From Clostridia bacterium (GTDB taxonomy: Bacteria; Bacillota; Clostridia; Oscillospirales; Acutalibacteraceae): a stretch of DNA of 46,666 nucleotides. This document shows positions 23,360 through 33,202 of the stretch, piece after piece. The position numbers were made by a program, and so were the translations under genes. The stretch lies in NCBI GenBank assembly GCA_017416345.1, contig JAFQCR010000010.1, positions 1 to 46,666 of the forward strand, read 5' to 3'. The notes beneath the pieces are model-generated. The model was not told the origin of the DNA, made no database searches, and saw only the letters and a list, made by a program, of their open reading frames with translations. Each line of letters opens with the position of its first letter. Positions within the stretch are counted from its first letter, which is position 1.

Positions 23360-25537
23360 TTATTTTTCCATGTATATCGGGTTGGTGAAGAACAATGGCT
23401 TGGGCTCGGCCTCATTCGACCATACCTCAACACGGACGGGACAGCAGTGAAGCTCACCTCTGTCCACCGCAAACACCCTTTCGAAGGATGCGGCGGTGAC
23501 GGTGTGTTGCTCCAAAACCTCGCCTGCTCGGATGATCTTAACCACCACGGGTTCGGTCAGTTTATTGAGCTTTATGCGCCCCAAAGCCTTACCGTCACAA
23601 GTCAATGTGTCACCGATAGTGGCATCACCGATGGCAAAATCCCACGTGGATTTCCATCTGACGGGGTCTCCGAAGCATATCTTGCCCTTACGCATAGCTC
23701 TCTCAAGGGTCTCCTGCGTGCGGTCACGGGACAGTATCCAGCTTCCGAAATTGTTTCCGTCAAGCCAGCCGACCTTGGAATTGTGACTGTCGCTGTCGCC
23801 GTAGCCGACCAGCTTTAAGCCACGGATGGCAAGCTCGTCCCAAACTCGCATATGCTCCTCGATAGAGAAGCCGTAGCGACCCATTGGGAAGCCGACCTCG
23901 ATAAGCTGTGCACCGCCGAAACGGGTCTCAAGTCCAAGTCCGATCACCTTTTGGATGGCGGCCTCGTGCTCCTCGGGCGGTGTTTTCTTCAGCTCGCTGA
24001 ACATATGGTTATACGAGAAGGTAGCTCCACGTGACTGCAGATATTTTGCACCTGTTTCGTCCGATTTCACGTAACCTGTTTTGCCGTAATCAACAACCGG
24101 GACAAAGGCCGAAAAGCAGTTCTGATGATGACCGAACGACATCTCAAAGCCCGAGTTAATGACGATTTTGTACTTAGAGCCTATAACCTTGCTCAAGGTC
24201 TTTTGACGCTTTCTTACATCCTCGGCAACATACTTACGGTCAAATTCAATGCTATTGACCAGAATATCGTCCGAAACAGCGGTCACCGTGATGTAAAGCA
24301 GGGCGTTATCGTGCCCGAAATCGGGATCAAAGCACAGCACGTCGTCCGAGATCTTAAAGGCATACACCCCATCCTCGGCACGCTCGACCGACTTGAACCA
24401 GCCTTCGTGCGTGGCTTCACCGATGCCGTAGTAAAGGTGCTGCTGCTCGAGGTCCTCGGGGCGCTGTGAAAGGGTGAGATCGACCAGAATATCGGCATTT
24501 TTGGGCGCCGACATTTTAAGCGTTACGGTAACATCGGCAAAAAGCGATACCTGATGCTTTTTGCCAACGCTTTTGAAGGTGGCATTTTCTTTCCTTTTCA
24601 AGCAAAGTGAATAGCCGTCGCCGTTTGCCACACTCAAAGCAGGTGTACCGTCGTCACGGTACCAGCCTGCCATACCGTCAGCTCGCACGGAGTCACCCTC
24701 GGCGGTCAGACTAAAAGCCTCAATACAATTGGGAACACGGTTCATACGGTTGTCGTGCTCGGTTATGAAAATTACGTCGTAGCCAAGCTCCTTGGCAACC
24801 TTGGCGTGTGAGCGCACGCTTGAAAAATCCTCAACGCCTGCGTGCAGATGCATCTGTGTGAGAAACCAACGCTCCTTGGGCGGAAGCTTCCATTGACGGT
24901 CATTTTCGGTTCTTACGATAATTCTATTGCCGTTTTCGTCGGTCTCGATCTTGTCGTCAAAAACCAATGGTTCAATGACGGGGATGCTTAAGTAATGCTT
25001 GGTGGCACAATCTATGACTGTCCAGAAAAAGTTGCCGTTAAGGTAAACGGGGGCAACACCCGTGTCGTTGGGCGGATAGTGTGGGTCAAACCTTGCGCTG
25101 TGACCGTAAAGAGCAAAGTCAACATCGCCTGCACCCACAAACGGATAATGGTCGATAAGAAGCTTTATTCCAAACAGCTCCAAAGCGGTGTAATTCTGCA
25201 AGACCTCAACGTTTTCCTCGCCCTCTAAAAGCACAAGGTCATCGTTGTTGCCGTGGGTGAAGGTGATGGGACATTCGGCCGTTTTCAATATCCTCATAAG
25301 CTCTCGAAGCCCTGCCTCATAACCCTTGCGGTCGGTTTCAAGACGGCCGACCTTATACTCATCGGCGCAGTCACCCGTGTGGATGATGCGGTCGGGTTTC
25401 ACCGCCGCCAAAAGCTTCTGCAAAAACGGATACTGCCGGGTTGCCGTGTCCGAAATGTGCAGCACTATAGGGCCTTTTGAAACGGCCAGGAAGTCGGCTA
25501 TCTCTTTCCAATACCGCTCATCAACAACAAAGCTCAT
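23360..25537 (-). CDS. Metallophosphoesterase-PHP fusion protein (mirror copy)
   Basis: Exact reverse-complement copy of 21130..23307: 725 residues, an altered metallophosphoesterase module followed by a PHP domain with a large insert. In this window the two copies face each other across the central hairpin. Confidence 0.83.
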   Translation of the reverse strand: MSFVVDERYWKEIADFLAVSKGPIVLHISDTATRQYPFLQKLLAAVKPDRIIHTGDCADEYKVGRLETDRKGYEAGLRELMRILKTAECPITFTHGNNDDLVLLEGEENVEVLQNYTALELFGIKLLIDHYPFVGAGDVDFALYGHSARFDPHYPPNDTGVAPVYLNGNFFWTVIDCATKHYLSIPVIEPLVFDDKIETDENGNRIIVRTENDRQWKLPPKERWFLTQMHLHAGVEDFSSVRSHAKVAKELGYDVIFITEHDNRMNRVPNCIEAFSLTAEGDSVRADGMAGWYRDDGTPALSVANGDGYSLCLKRKENATFKSVGKKHQVSLFADVTVTLKMSAPKNADILVDLTLSQRPEDLEQQHLYYGIGEATHEGWFKSVERAEDGVYAFKISDDVLCFDPDFGHDNALLYITVTAVSDDILVNSIEFDRKYVAEDVRKRQKTLSKVIGSKYKIVINSGFEMSFGHHQNCFSAFVPVVDYGKTGYVKSDETGAKYLQSRGATFSYNHMFSELKKTPPEEHEAAIQKVIGLGLETRFGGAQLIEVGFPMGRYGFSIEEHMRVWDELAIRGLKLVGYGDSDSHNSKVGWLDGNNFGSWILSRDRTQETLERAMRKGKICFGDPVRWKSTWDFAIGDATIGDTLTCDGKALGRIKLNKLTEPVVVKIIRAGEVLEQHTVTAASFERVFAVDRGELHCCPVRVEVWSNEAEPKPLFFTNPIYMEK

Positions 25538-25565
25538 TTTATCACCTCAAGATCTCTATATTAAA

Positions 25566-25594
25566 ATTATACCACTTTCCCACCTTCGGCTCAA
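25566..25594 (-). promoter_or_regulatory. Promoter of the metallophosphoesterase-PHP gene (mirror copy)
   Basis: TTGAGC-17-TATAAT on the minus strand, the mirror of 21073..21101. Confidence 0.8.
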
Positions 25595-25713
25595 TACTTA
25601 TTTTGAGAATATAGACACAAGACAAAAGATATGGTAAAATATTTTTGAAAAAGTGTTCCAAACTTAAAAATTTTGTTGACATATAGGATCGAGGAGCAAA
25701 AAGGAGGGGTTTT

Positions 25714-26304
25714 ATGAAGCGTGACCGAGTTTTGACCGACACCGTGTCGGACGAATACATAATCGAGTTGTTTTGGCAACGTGACCAATCGGCCATCGAC
25801 AAGACCGACCGAAAATACGGCCGCTACCTTTACACGGTGGCCTACAATCTTCTGCACGACCCTCTTGACTGCGAGGAGTGCAAAAACAGCACCTATTTAG
25901 GTGCGTGGAACGCCATTCCGCCCGACCGTCCCAACGTTTTTAAGGCTTATCTTACCAAAATAATGCGGCGTATTTCCATCAACCGCTTTAAAGAAAAGAC
26001 ACGGCAAAAGCGTGTACCGTCCGAGCTTACCGAGTCGCTCTCGGAGCTTGGACTTGATCCCATTGACCGCTCAACGCCCGAAGAAGAGCTTGAGGCGATC
26101 GAACTGGGTCGGGTCATCAGCAGGTATTTAAGAGGACTTGACGACCGTGGACGGTGCGTTTTTATCAGCCGATACTATTTTGCCGACCCCATAAAGCAGA
26201 TAGCCAAAAATTTCGGCGTGACCGAGTCGGCAATTTATAAGGAGTTGACCGCCATCAGGGACGGACTGAAAGGGCATCTTGAAAGGGAGGGATTTGAGCT
26301 GTGA
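25714..26304 (+). CDS. ECF-type RNA polymerase sigma factor (mirror copy)
   Basis: Exact copy of 20363..20953: 196 residues with sigma regions 2 and 4. Its TGA overlaps the GTG of the following membrane protein gene (26301..26304). Confidence 0.88.
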   Translation: MKRDRVLTDTVSDEYIIELFWQRDQSAIDKTDRKYGRYLYTVAYNLLHDPLDCEECKNSTYLGAWNAIPPDRPNVFKAYLTKIMRRISINRFKEKTRQKRVPSELTESLSELGLDPIDRSTPEEELEAIELGRVISRYLRGLDDRGRCVFISRYYFADPIKQIAKNFGVTESAIYKELTAIRDGLKGHLEREGFEL

Positions 26305-27680
26305 GGTTATTTACATTTTTGGATGCCGTGAGCCACATCGACAATGACATTTTAGAGCAAAGCATTTTAATGCGTGAGGAGCTTGCCGAAAACCGCCGAA
26401 AGCGTCTGAAATTCAGAAAAACGCTTATTGCGGTGGCTTCGGTGGTGCTGGTCTGCACCGTGACGCTGGTTTCGGTGCTTATATGGGGACCGTTTTCGTC
26501 CAACGCCGATCCGTTTTCAGACTTACCGTTGTTTGAAGGCCTTACGGCACGGCAAATGAACGGTGTGTTCCCACAAACCGAGTCGGCGTACACCAATCAA
26601 TATACCAAAGTATATACACCCGACGAAAAGTATCTGTTTTTGCCCGAATTGCCTCAAGGGGAGTATGTCCCCATCCTTAGCCACCGAAACACCGGCTTGC
26701 CGCTTAATGAAGAAGAGCTCCTTATGTACCGTGATGAAATAGTCCCGAAGCTGACAAAAGCCTTTGGCGCAACCTTTCGCCTGACCGAGAGATGGTCTCA
26801 CGACAGCACCTGGGACTCCCCGACTATTTCGTACCGCAGCAGTTTGGAAAACGCTATTTGGGCAGACGTTACTCAGCGTTTGACCCAAACTAATGTCACC
26901 ATTTCGCAAAGCACGCAAAAAAACGGCTATGGCGAAGAATACATTGCTCCGTTGGTAATAAACGGACAGACCATACAGATCGACCAGACCAAGTCCGATG
27001 AGGAAATAATTGCTTCACTCGAAGGTATTAAAAAGGAGTTGTTTGACCTTTTCTCGGTCGAATTTTCCGATGTGCAGATCAAGCGGCATTACAACAAGAT
27101 CAAATATATCAATGGGGTCCCATCCGAAAACGACCCTAACGTTGTGGATAATATCTGTATTTATTTTTACAATAAGTCGGACATATACTCAAGCGGCTAC
27201 GACAATGACAGTCATCAGTATACAGAGTATATCAGACTGAATTTTCACAACACTTATTCGTATCATGATCTGACGCCCAGCAAGGATATTTTGCAGGACG
27301 TTACGGTGCGGTTTGTAAAATACCGTCTGCCGCTTAACGAAACCGTTACTGCTGTGGGCAAGGCCGAACTACTGACCGTGAAAGAAGCCGAGGAGCTACT
27401 GAAAAAGGGCTACGTTTTCGGCGGACATTCCTGCCCATTGTGTATGCGAAACCAGACGGCAGTGGACTTTGAAAGCTATGACGTCGTGGGATTTGAATAC
27501 CTTATGGAACAAAACCCACGTAACAAAGAGTCTTCTCTCATAGTGCCGTTTTATACCTTTTACAAGCTGATAGATGAACAGGACGATGGGTATAAAACCT
27601 ACGCAAAGACCTATGTTCCTGCCGTTCATGTGGACGGATTGGATGAGTATTTTGAAATTCAGGCCAAATATCACAGATAA
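26301..27680 (+). CDS. Membrane protein coupled to an ECF sigma factor (mirror copy)
   Basis: Exact copy of 18987..20366: 459 residues, one membrane segment, large outer part with CxxC at 378-381, putative anti-sigma or sensor partner. Confidence 0.73.
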   Translation: MRLFTFLDAVSHIDNDILEQSILMREELAENRRKRLKFRKTLIAVASVVLVCTVTLVSVLIWGPFSSNADPFSDLPLFEGLTARQMNGVFPQTESAYTNQYTKVYTPDEKYLFLPELPQGEYVPILSHRNTGLPLNEEELLMYRDEIVPKLTKAFGATFRLTERWSHDSTWDSPTISYRSSLENAIWADVTQRLTQTNVTISQSTQKNGYGEEYIAPLVINGQTIQIDQTKSDEEIIASLEGIKKELFDLFSVEFSDVQIKRHYNKIKYINGVPSENDPNVVDNICIYFYNKSDIYSSGYDNDSHQYTEYIRLNFHNTYSYHDLTPSKDILQDVTVRFVKYRLPLNETVTAVGKAELLTVKEAEELLKKGYVFGGHSCPLCMRNQTAVDFESYDVVGFEYLMEQNPRNKESSLIVPFYTFYKLIDEQDDGYKTYAKTYVPAVHVDGLDEYFEIQAKYHR

Positions 27681-27682
27681 CT

Positions 27683-27730
27683 AAAACAGCAGTCGACCAA
27701 GCTGTTCGGTGCGGTCGACTGCTGTTTTTT
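27683..27730 (+). terminator. Terminator of the ECF sigma operon (mirror copy)
   Basis: Mirror of 18937..18984, with a 16-base perfect stem and T-run on the plus strand. Confidence 0.88.
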
Positions 27731-27803
27731 GAACTTTCACGGAGTGGACTTGCAAGTGGGACAAAGGGGCACGCATAAGTATCAGTAATTTTGGAGGTGC
27801 TTT

Positions 27804-28490
27804 ATGTTTTTATCGTTACTTATGAAAGTTTTCCCCAACCTTTTGTTTATGTTTTTACACGCCGCATCGGGTGGGTCGTTCCCCAAGGCGCTGTCAAGCA
27901 AGGCCGAGGCCGAGCTTTTGCAACAAATGGCCGACGGTGACGACCTGGCACGCAAAAAGCTGATCGAACACAATCTGCGACTGGTAGCCCACGTTGCCAA
28001 AAAGTATTTCGGCAGCGGTGCCGACCAGGACGACCTTGTTTCCATCGGCACGGTGGGGCTTATCAAGGCGGTGTCCTCCTTCAAGCCCGATAAGGGTATC
28101 CGACTTGCCACCTATGCCGCACGGTGCATTGACAACGAGATACTGATGTACTTCCGTGCCGCCAAGAAGGCGGCGCAGGATGTCTACATATCCGACCCCA
28201 TAGACACCGACAAGGACGGCAACACGCTGACGCTCATCGACGTTATCACCGATAATTCCGACATTGTGGAGGATCTTGATCTGAAGCTGAAGCTCAAAAA
28301 ACTGCAGGAATACCTTAAAGACACCCTCACCCCACGGGAGCTGACCATCATCCGCCTGCGGTACGGGTTGGACGGCAAAAGCGAGCTCCCCCAGCGTGAG
28401 GTGGCCAAAAAGCTCAAGATCAGCCGCTCCTACGTCAGCCGAATTGAGAAAAAGGCACTTGAAAAGCTCCGTGCCCGATTTGACGGATAA
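27804..28490 (+). CDS. sigK: Sporulation RNA polymerase sigma-K factor (mirror copy)
   Basis: Exact copy of 18177..18863: 228 residues with hydrophobic pro-sequence, regions 2 and 4. GGAGG precedes the ATG. Confidence 0.88.
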   Translation: MFLSLLMKVFPNLLFMFLHAASGGSFPKALSSKAEAELLQQMADGDDLARKKLIEHNLRLVAHVAKKYFGSGADQDDLVSIGTVGLIKAVSSFKPDKGIRLATYAARCIDNEILMYFRAAKKAAQDVYISDPIDTDKDGNTLTLIDVITDNSDIVEDLDLKLKLKKLQEYLKDTLTPRELTIIRLRYGLDGKSELPQREVAKKLKISRSYVSRIEKKALEKLRARFDG

Positions 28491-28493
28491 AAT

Positions 28494-28530
28494 AAGCAGA
28501 TGACCTCAGCATAAGTGAAGTCATCTGCTT
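28494..28530. terminator. Bidirectional terminator between sigK and trkH (mirror copy)
   Basis: Mirror of 18137..18173. Confidence 0.86.
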
Positions 28531-28534
28531 AAAT

Positions 28535-29989
28535 TTATTTTTTTGCCCAGGTAAGGGGCGAAAATGTCAGCAAGACCGGGAAGATCTCAAGTCGGCCAAG
28601 GAGCATCGCAAACGACAGTATCCAGGTCGAAAGATTTGAAAATCCTGCAAAGCTACCCGCAGGGCCCACTTCGCCGAGACCGGGTCCGACGTTGTTAAAG
28701 CAGGCCGCCGTTGCGGTAAAGGCGGTCTCAAGACCGAACGGTTCCAACGAGATCACCAGCATTATGGCAAAAAACACTATCATATACACCACAACATAGC
28801 CGTTGACCGAATGCAGAGTGGCTTTTTCGAGCGTTTTTCCCTCAAACCTCACCGAGCTGACCGACCTTGGATGGATCATCCGTCGAAGATCACGGTAGAT
28901 GCCCTTGAACATCATCATAACTCGGGAGACCTTTAGTCCACCCGCAGTAGAGCCTGCGCAGCCTCCGATAAACATCAGCACCACAAGTATCATTTTTGAA
29001 AACTCGGGCCACAGATTAAAGTCCACCGTGGAAAAGCCCGATGTGGTGATAATTGAGGCCACCTGAAATGCCGAATGACGCACAACATCCGAAAAATTAC
29101 CGTAAACGTTGGCCATTGTGGTGGCGATATTTATTGTAACGGCTATGACCGAGGCCGCAACGATACCGATATAGCACCACAGCTCGGTCGATTTTACGGC
29201 CGCCTTTATTCGCTTGATAAGGATAAGGCAATAAAGGTTGAAATTGACGCCGAAAAGCAGCATAAACACGGTTATGACCCATTGGCTGTAGGCGCTGTAG
29301 CCGCCAATGCTGTCGGCCCTTGTGCTAAATCCGCCGGTGCCTGCCGTACCGAAGGTATGAACAAGACTTTCAAAAAGGTCCATATCCCCTGCCCACAAAA
29401 ACAGCACCATAACGACCGTCATCACGATGTAAACAAGGTATAAAATTTTTGCGGTTTCACGCACTCGGGGAGCCACCTTGCCCACAACGGGACCCGGCAT
29501 TTCAGCACGCATAATATGCACGTTTCTTCCTGATTCGGACGGCATAATTGCCATCATAAACACAAGTATTCCCATACCGCCTATCCAATGGGTAAAGCTT
29601 CGCCAAAAGAGCATACAACGGTCCAGCGCCTCAATATTTGGCAGAATTGATGCACCCGTTGTGGTAAAACCGCTGACCGTTTCAAAAAACGCATCGGTAA
29701 ACGAATGGATGGTGCCGCTTAAATAAAATGGCAGAGCGCCGAAAAGCGACATAACTATCCACGACAGCGCCACTACGGCAAAGCCCTCACGGGCAAACAG
29801 CGTTTTGTCGCTTTTTTTGAATAAAAGCATCAGTCCCAAACCAACCACAAAGGTTGCAGAGGAGACCAGCAAAAACCACCATGTCGAAGCTTCGGAATAG
29901 ATAAGCCCCACAACAAACGGCAGCAGCATCAGCACCGCCTCGATAACGAGGATCCGGCCAAGCATATAAAACACAAAGCGTTTATTCAT
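28535..29989 (-). CDS. trkH: Trk potassium uptake channel subunit TrkH (mirror copy)
   Basis: Exact copy of 16678..18132: 484 residues, four pore-loop filters, second gene of the trkA-trkH operon. Confidence 0.93.
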   Translation of the reverse strand: MNKRFVFYMLGRILVIEAVLMLLPFVVGLIYSEASTWWFLLVSSATFVVGLGLMLLFKKSDKTLFAREGFAVVALSWIVMSLFGALPFYLSGTIHSFTDAFFETVSGFTTTGASILPNIEALDRCMLFWRSFTHWIGGMGILVFMMAIMPSESGRNVHIMRAEMPGPVVGKVAPRVRETAKILYLVYIVMTVVMVLFLWAGDMDLFESLVHTFGTAGTGGFSTRADSIGGYSAYSQWVITVFMLLFGVNFNLYCLILIKRIKAAVKSTELWCYIGIVAASVIAVTINIATTMANVYGNFSDVVRHSAFQVASIITTSGFSTVDFNLWPEFSKMILVVLMFIGGCAGSTAGGLKVSRVMMMFKGIYRDLRRMIHPRSVSSVRFEGKTLEKATLHSVNGYVVVYMIVFFAIMLVISLEPFGLETAFTATAACFNNVGPGLGEVGPAGSFAGFSNLSTWILSFAMLLGRLEIFPVLLTFSPLTWAKK

Positions 29990-29993
29990 ACCG

Positions 29994-31352
29994 TCACCTT
30001 AAAATTCCGTCAAGGTCACGAAGTCCCTGGTCGGCGGCCACAATGACCACGCTGTCACCTGCAAGGATCATATCGTCACCCACGGGGATGACCGTCTTGC
30101 GGTTGCGTATGATACCGGCAATGAGTATGCCCTTTTTGATCTGAAGCTCTTTAAGCGGGACACCGATGACCTTTGAGTCGGCTCGGACGTTGAATTCAAG
30201 TGCCTCGGCTTTGCCGTCGGCAATTTTGTAAAGCGTTTCAACATTGCTGCCCTTTGAGTTTTCCAACGCACGGGCGTAGCTGACGATAACATCACCCACC
30301 ATTGCCTTGGGTGAGACCACGCTGTCAAGCCCCATATTTTCGGCCATACGCACAAGCTCCTCACGGTTGACCTTGGCTATGACCTTGGGCACGCTCTGAC
30401 CCGAGGCAAAGATCGACAAAAGGATGTTGGCCTCATCGGTGTTAGTCAAGGAAACAAATGCGTCAAGCGAGCGTAAGCCCTCCTCGAGCAGAAGCTCCTG
30501 CTCGGCGCCGTCACCGTTTAAAATGACCGCCTTGGGAAGTGCCTCGCTTAAACGCTCGCAGATCTCGGGGTTGCGCTCGATTATCTTGACCGAGCCGCCC
30601 GATTCAAGCAGCATATCGGCAAGGTAGTGTGCCGTGCGGCTACCGCCCAGAAGCATTACGTTTTTTGCCTGCTTCTGATATACACCAAGACTTTTGAACA
30701 GCTTTTGCAGCTCGCCGGGCGCTGCGGTTATGCCCACCCAATCGCCGCTTTTCAGCCTGAAATTACCGTCGGGGATGAAAACCTCGTCATCACGGCGGAC
30801 ATAGCAGACCAGCACCTTGGCCTTGTGGGTCTTACGCATCTCCATAAGGCTCATTCCGTCAAGCGTTGAGTCGGACTTCAGCCTTATCTCGATCATTTCA
30901 AGATTGCCTCTTGAAAAGGTCTCGATCTTTACGGCGGACGGGAATTTGAGAATTTTATAAAGCTCACGAGCCGTTAAAAGCTCGGGGTTTATGCACATTG
31001 AAAGCTCAAGGTTGTCCTTCATAAACCCGAGGCTCTTGTCATTATATTCGGGGCTCCTGACACGGGCGATGGTGTATTTTGCACCCATTTTGCGTGCCAA
31101 AAAGCAGCTTAACATATTAAGCTCGTCCGAGCCCGTTACCGCCACGAAAAGGTCGGCCGTGTCGGCGCCCGCTTCCTCCAAAACGTCGCTGTCAGCACCG
31201 TTTCCGCACAGACCCATAACGTCGTAAACATTGGTTATTGAGTTCAGAAAGTCGGCATCGCTGTCGATCGCCACGATGTCGTGACCCTCTGACACAAGAC
31301 TTGAAATAATGGTTGCACCGATCGTGCCGCAACCAACCAAAATGATCTTCAT
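29994..31352 (-). CDS. trkA: Trk potassium uptake regulatory subunit TrkA (mirror copy)
   Basis: Exact copy of 15315..16673: 452 residues, two RCK halves, ATG fixed by a GGAGG 5 bases upstream. Confidence 0.93.
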   Translation of the reverse strand: MKIILVGCGTIGATIISSLVSEGHDIVAIDSDADFLNSITNVYDVMGLCGNGADSDVLEEAGADTADLFVAVTGSDELNMLSCFLARKMGAKYTIARVRSPEYNDKSLGFMKDNLELSMCINPELLTARELYKILKFPSAVKIETFSRGNLEMIEIRLKSDSTLDGMSLMEMRKTHKAKVLVCYVRRDDEVFIPDGNFRLKSGDWVGITAAPGELQKLFKSLGVYQKQAKNVMLLGGSRTAHYLADMLLESGGSVKIIERNPEICERLSEALPKAVILNGDGAEQELLLEEGLRSLDAFVSLTNTDEANILLSIFASGQSVPKVIAKVNREELVRMAENMGLDSVVSPKAMVGDVIVSYARALENSKGSNVETLYKIADGKAEALEFNVRADSKVIGVPLKELQIKKGILIAGIIRNRKTVIPVGDDMILAGDSVVIVAADQGLRDLDGILR

Positions 31353-31381
31353 AAATACCTCCAAACAGGCGTATTTATTTT

Positions 31382-31410
31382 AGTATACTACAGTTTTTCC
31401 GATAAATCAA
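31382..31410 (-). promoter_or_regulatory. Promoter of the trkA-trkH operon (mirror copy)
   Basis: TTGATT-17-TATACT on the minus strand, mirror of 15257..15285. Confidence 0.83.
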
Positions 31411-31416
31411 TATTAA

Positions 31417-31456
31417 AGAAAAAGACAAGGTGCTCGTTTTCAAGCACCTTGTCTTT
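31417..31456 (-). terminator. Terminator of the citrate synthase gene (mirror copy)
   Basis: Mirror of 15211..15250, with a 14-base perfect stem. Confidence 0.9.
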
Positions 31457-31461
31457 GAAAT

Positions 31462-32823
31462 TTATCGGTCGTTTAGTGGTTTGTATTCCACGTCAGATTT
31501 TACGTTGATGTAGGCGGGGCGGATTATCTTGCCTGCGTTTTGGATCTCCTCGATGCGGTGGGCGCTCCAGCCTGCAATCCTTGACACCGCAAAAATGGGT
31601 GTGAACAGCTCGCACGGGAGCTCCAGCATACGGTAGACCAAGCCCGAATAGAAGTCGACATTGGGGCTGACACCCTTATACATCCTGCGCTTTTCGGCAA
31701 TTATCTCGGGCGCAAGCTCGGCCACCGTCTGATAAAGGGCAAACTCGTCGTGACAGCCCTTTTCGTCGGACAGCTTTTCGGCATACTGCCGCAAAATATC
31801 GGAGCGTGGGTCGGACAGCGAATAAACGGCGTGACCCATTCCGTAGATAAGACCTGCCTTATCGAAGGCCTCCTTGTTGAGAAGCTTCACAAGGTAGTCC
31901 TTTATCTGACCCTTGTCACAGGTGTTGATGCTCTGCTTCATATCGTCAAACATCTTGACGACCTTGATGTTGGCACCGCCGTGTCGGGGGCCTTTGAGTG
32001 AGCCCAGCGCCGCCGAGACCGCCGAATAGGTGTCGGTGCCCGACGAGGTGACCACGTGGGTGGTGAAGGTCGAGTTATTACCGCCGCCGTGCTCGGCGTG
32101 AAGCACCATTGCAAGGTCCAGAAGCTTGGCCTCAAGGTCGGTAAACTCGCCGCTTTCTCGCAGAAGGCTCAACAGATTTTGGGCGGTGGAGTATTCGGGC
32201 TTCGGCAAATGAATAAACAGGCTTTTATCCTGGTGATAATGCTGATACGACTGATAGCTGTAGACGGCCAGCATGGGGAAAACGGCAATAAGCTGCATAC
32301 ATTGGCGAAGCACGTTGGCAATACTGATATCATCGGGGTTATCGTCATAGGCATAGAGCGCCAGCACCGAGCGGGACAAAATGTTCATCATATCCTTGCC
32401 GGGGGCCTTTAGTATCATATCACGGACAAACGAGGTGGGCAACGAGCGATATTCGCCCAGCTCCTTGCAAAACTCAGACAACTCACCCTTGTTTGGCAGC
32501 TCGGAAAACAGGAGAAGATAGACCGCCTCCTCAAAGCCGAAGCGATCATCGGCGGTAAAGCCCTTGACAAGGTCACGGACATTTATACCTCGGTAACACA
32601 GCTCGCCATGGCAGGGCACCGTGTTGCCGTTTTCGTCCTTTTTCTTGGCGGTGATACGTGACACCTCGGTCAGACCCGTGACAACACCGTTACCGTTCAT
32701 ATCACGAAGGCCTCGGTTGACGTGGTGCTCCTGATACATCTCGGGTGCGATATGGTTGTTAATGGTTGATCTTTCAGCCATTTTGCTGATGTAAGGGGTG
32801 ATCTCGGAGTAGGAGTTTTTCAA
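31462..32823 (-). CDS. gltA: Citrate synthase (mirror copy)
   Basis: Exact copy of 13844..15205: 453 residues, TTG start, catalytic H281, H331 and D390. Confidence 0.92.
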   Translation of the reverse strand: MKNSYSEITPYISKMAERSTINNHIAPEMYQEHHVNRGLRDMNGNGVVTGLTEVSRITAKKKDENGNTVPCHGELCYRGINVRDLVKGFTADDRFGFEEAVYLLLFSELPNKGELSEFCKELGEYRSLPTSFVRDMILKAPGKDMMNILSRSVLALYAYDDNPDDISIANVLRQCMQLIAVFPMLAVYSYQSYQHYHQDKSLFIHLPKPEYSTAQNLLSLLRESGEFTDLEAKLLDLAMVLHAEHGGGNNSTFTTHVVTSSGTDTYSAVSAALGSLKGPRHGGANIKVVKMFDDMKQSINTCDKGQIKDYLVKLLNKEAFDKAGLIYGMGHAVYSLSDPRSDILRQYAEKLSDEKGCHDEFALYQTVAELAPEIIAEKRRMYKGVSPNVDFYSGLVYRMLELPCELFTPIFAVSRIAGWSAHRIEEIQNAGKIIRPAYINVKSDVEYKPLNDR

Positions 32824-32858
32824 TTGCTTTCCTCGCTTTATAATGGTTTATTTTAATT

Positions 32859-32887
32859 ATTTTACCATATTTTTCACCACAAATCAA
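32859..32887 (-). promoter_or_regulatory. Promoter of the citrate synthase gene (mirror copy)
   Basis: TTGATT-17-TAAAAT on the minus strand, mirror of 13780..13808. The AACATT/AATGTT dyad overlaps its -35 at 32886..32900. Confidence 0.83.
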
Positions 32888-32931
32888 CATTTGCAATGTT
32901 AAAGTTATGTGAACACGGCCGCACGTTGAAA

Positions 32932-32962
32932 ATTTAACCCCGATGCCGTAAGACATCGGGGC
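32932..32962 (-). terminator. Terminator of the zapA-htpG gene cluster (mirror copy)
   Basis: Mirror of 13705..13735. Confidence 0.83.
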
Positions 32963-32967
32963 TTTTT

Positions 32968-33192
32968 TCACTCGTTGTTTTCAAAATTTTCGGTGCCGTC
33001 GCCGTTTTCGGCCTGCTGCTTTTCCTCCTCGGAGATGGGGCTGAGCATAGATTCACGGGGCTTTCGGTCGGCCTTTTTTTCGGCACGCCACTTGTCGATC
33101 TTTTTGGCAAGTCTCGGCACCAACAGCGTGATGGCGGCTATCAGCGCCATAAAGAAGACCCAAGTGACAAAATATTTTACATAGGTCAGCAT
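32968..33192 (-). CDS. Small single-pass membrane protein of unknown function (mirror copy)
   Basis: Exact copy of 13475..13699: 74 residues, one membrane segment and a charged tail. Confidence 0.68.
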   Translation of the reverse strand: MLTYVKYFVTWVFFMALIAAITLLVPRLAKKIDKWRAEKKADRKPRESMLSPISEEEKQQAENGDGTENFENNE

Positions 33193-33202
33193 TTATCTCA
33201 CC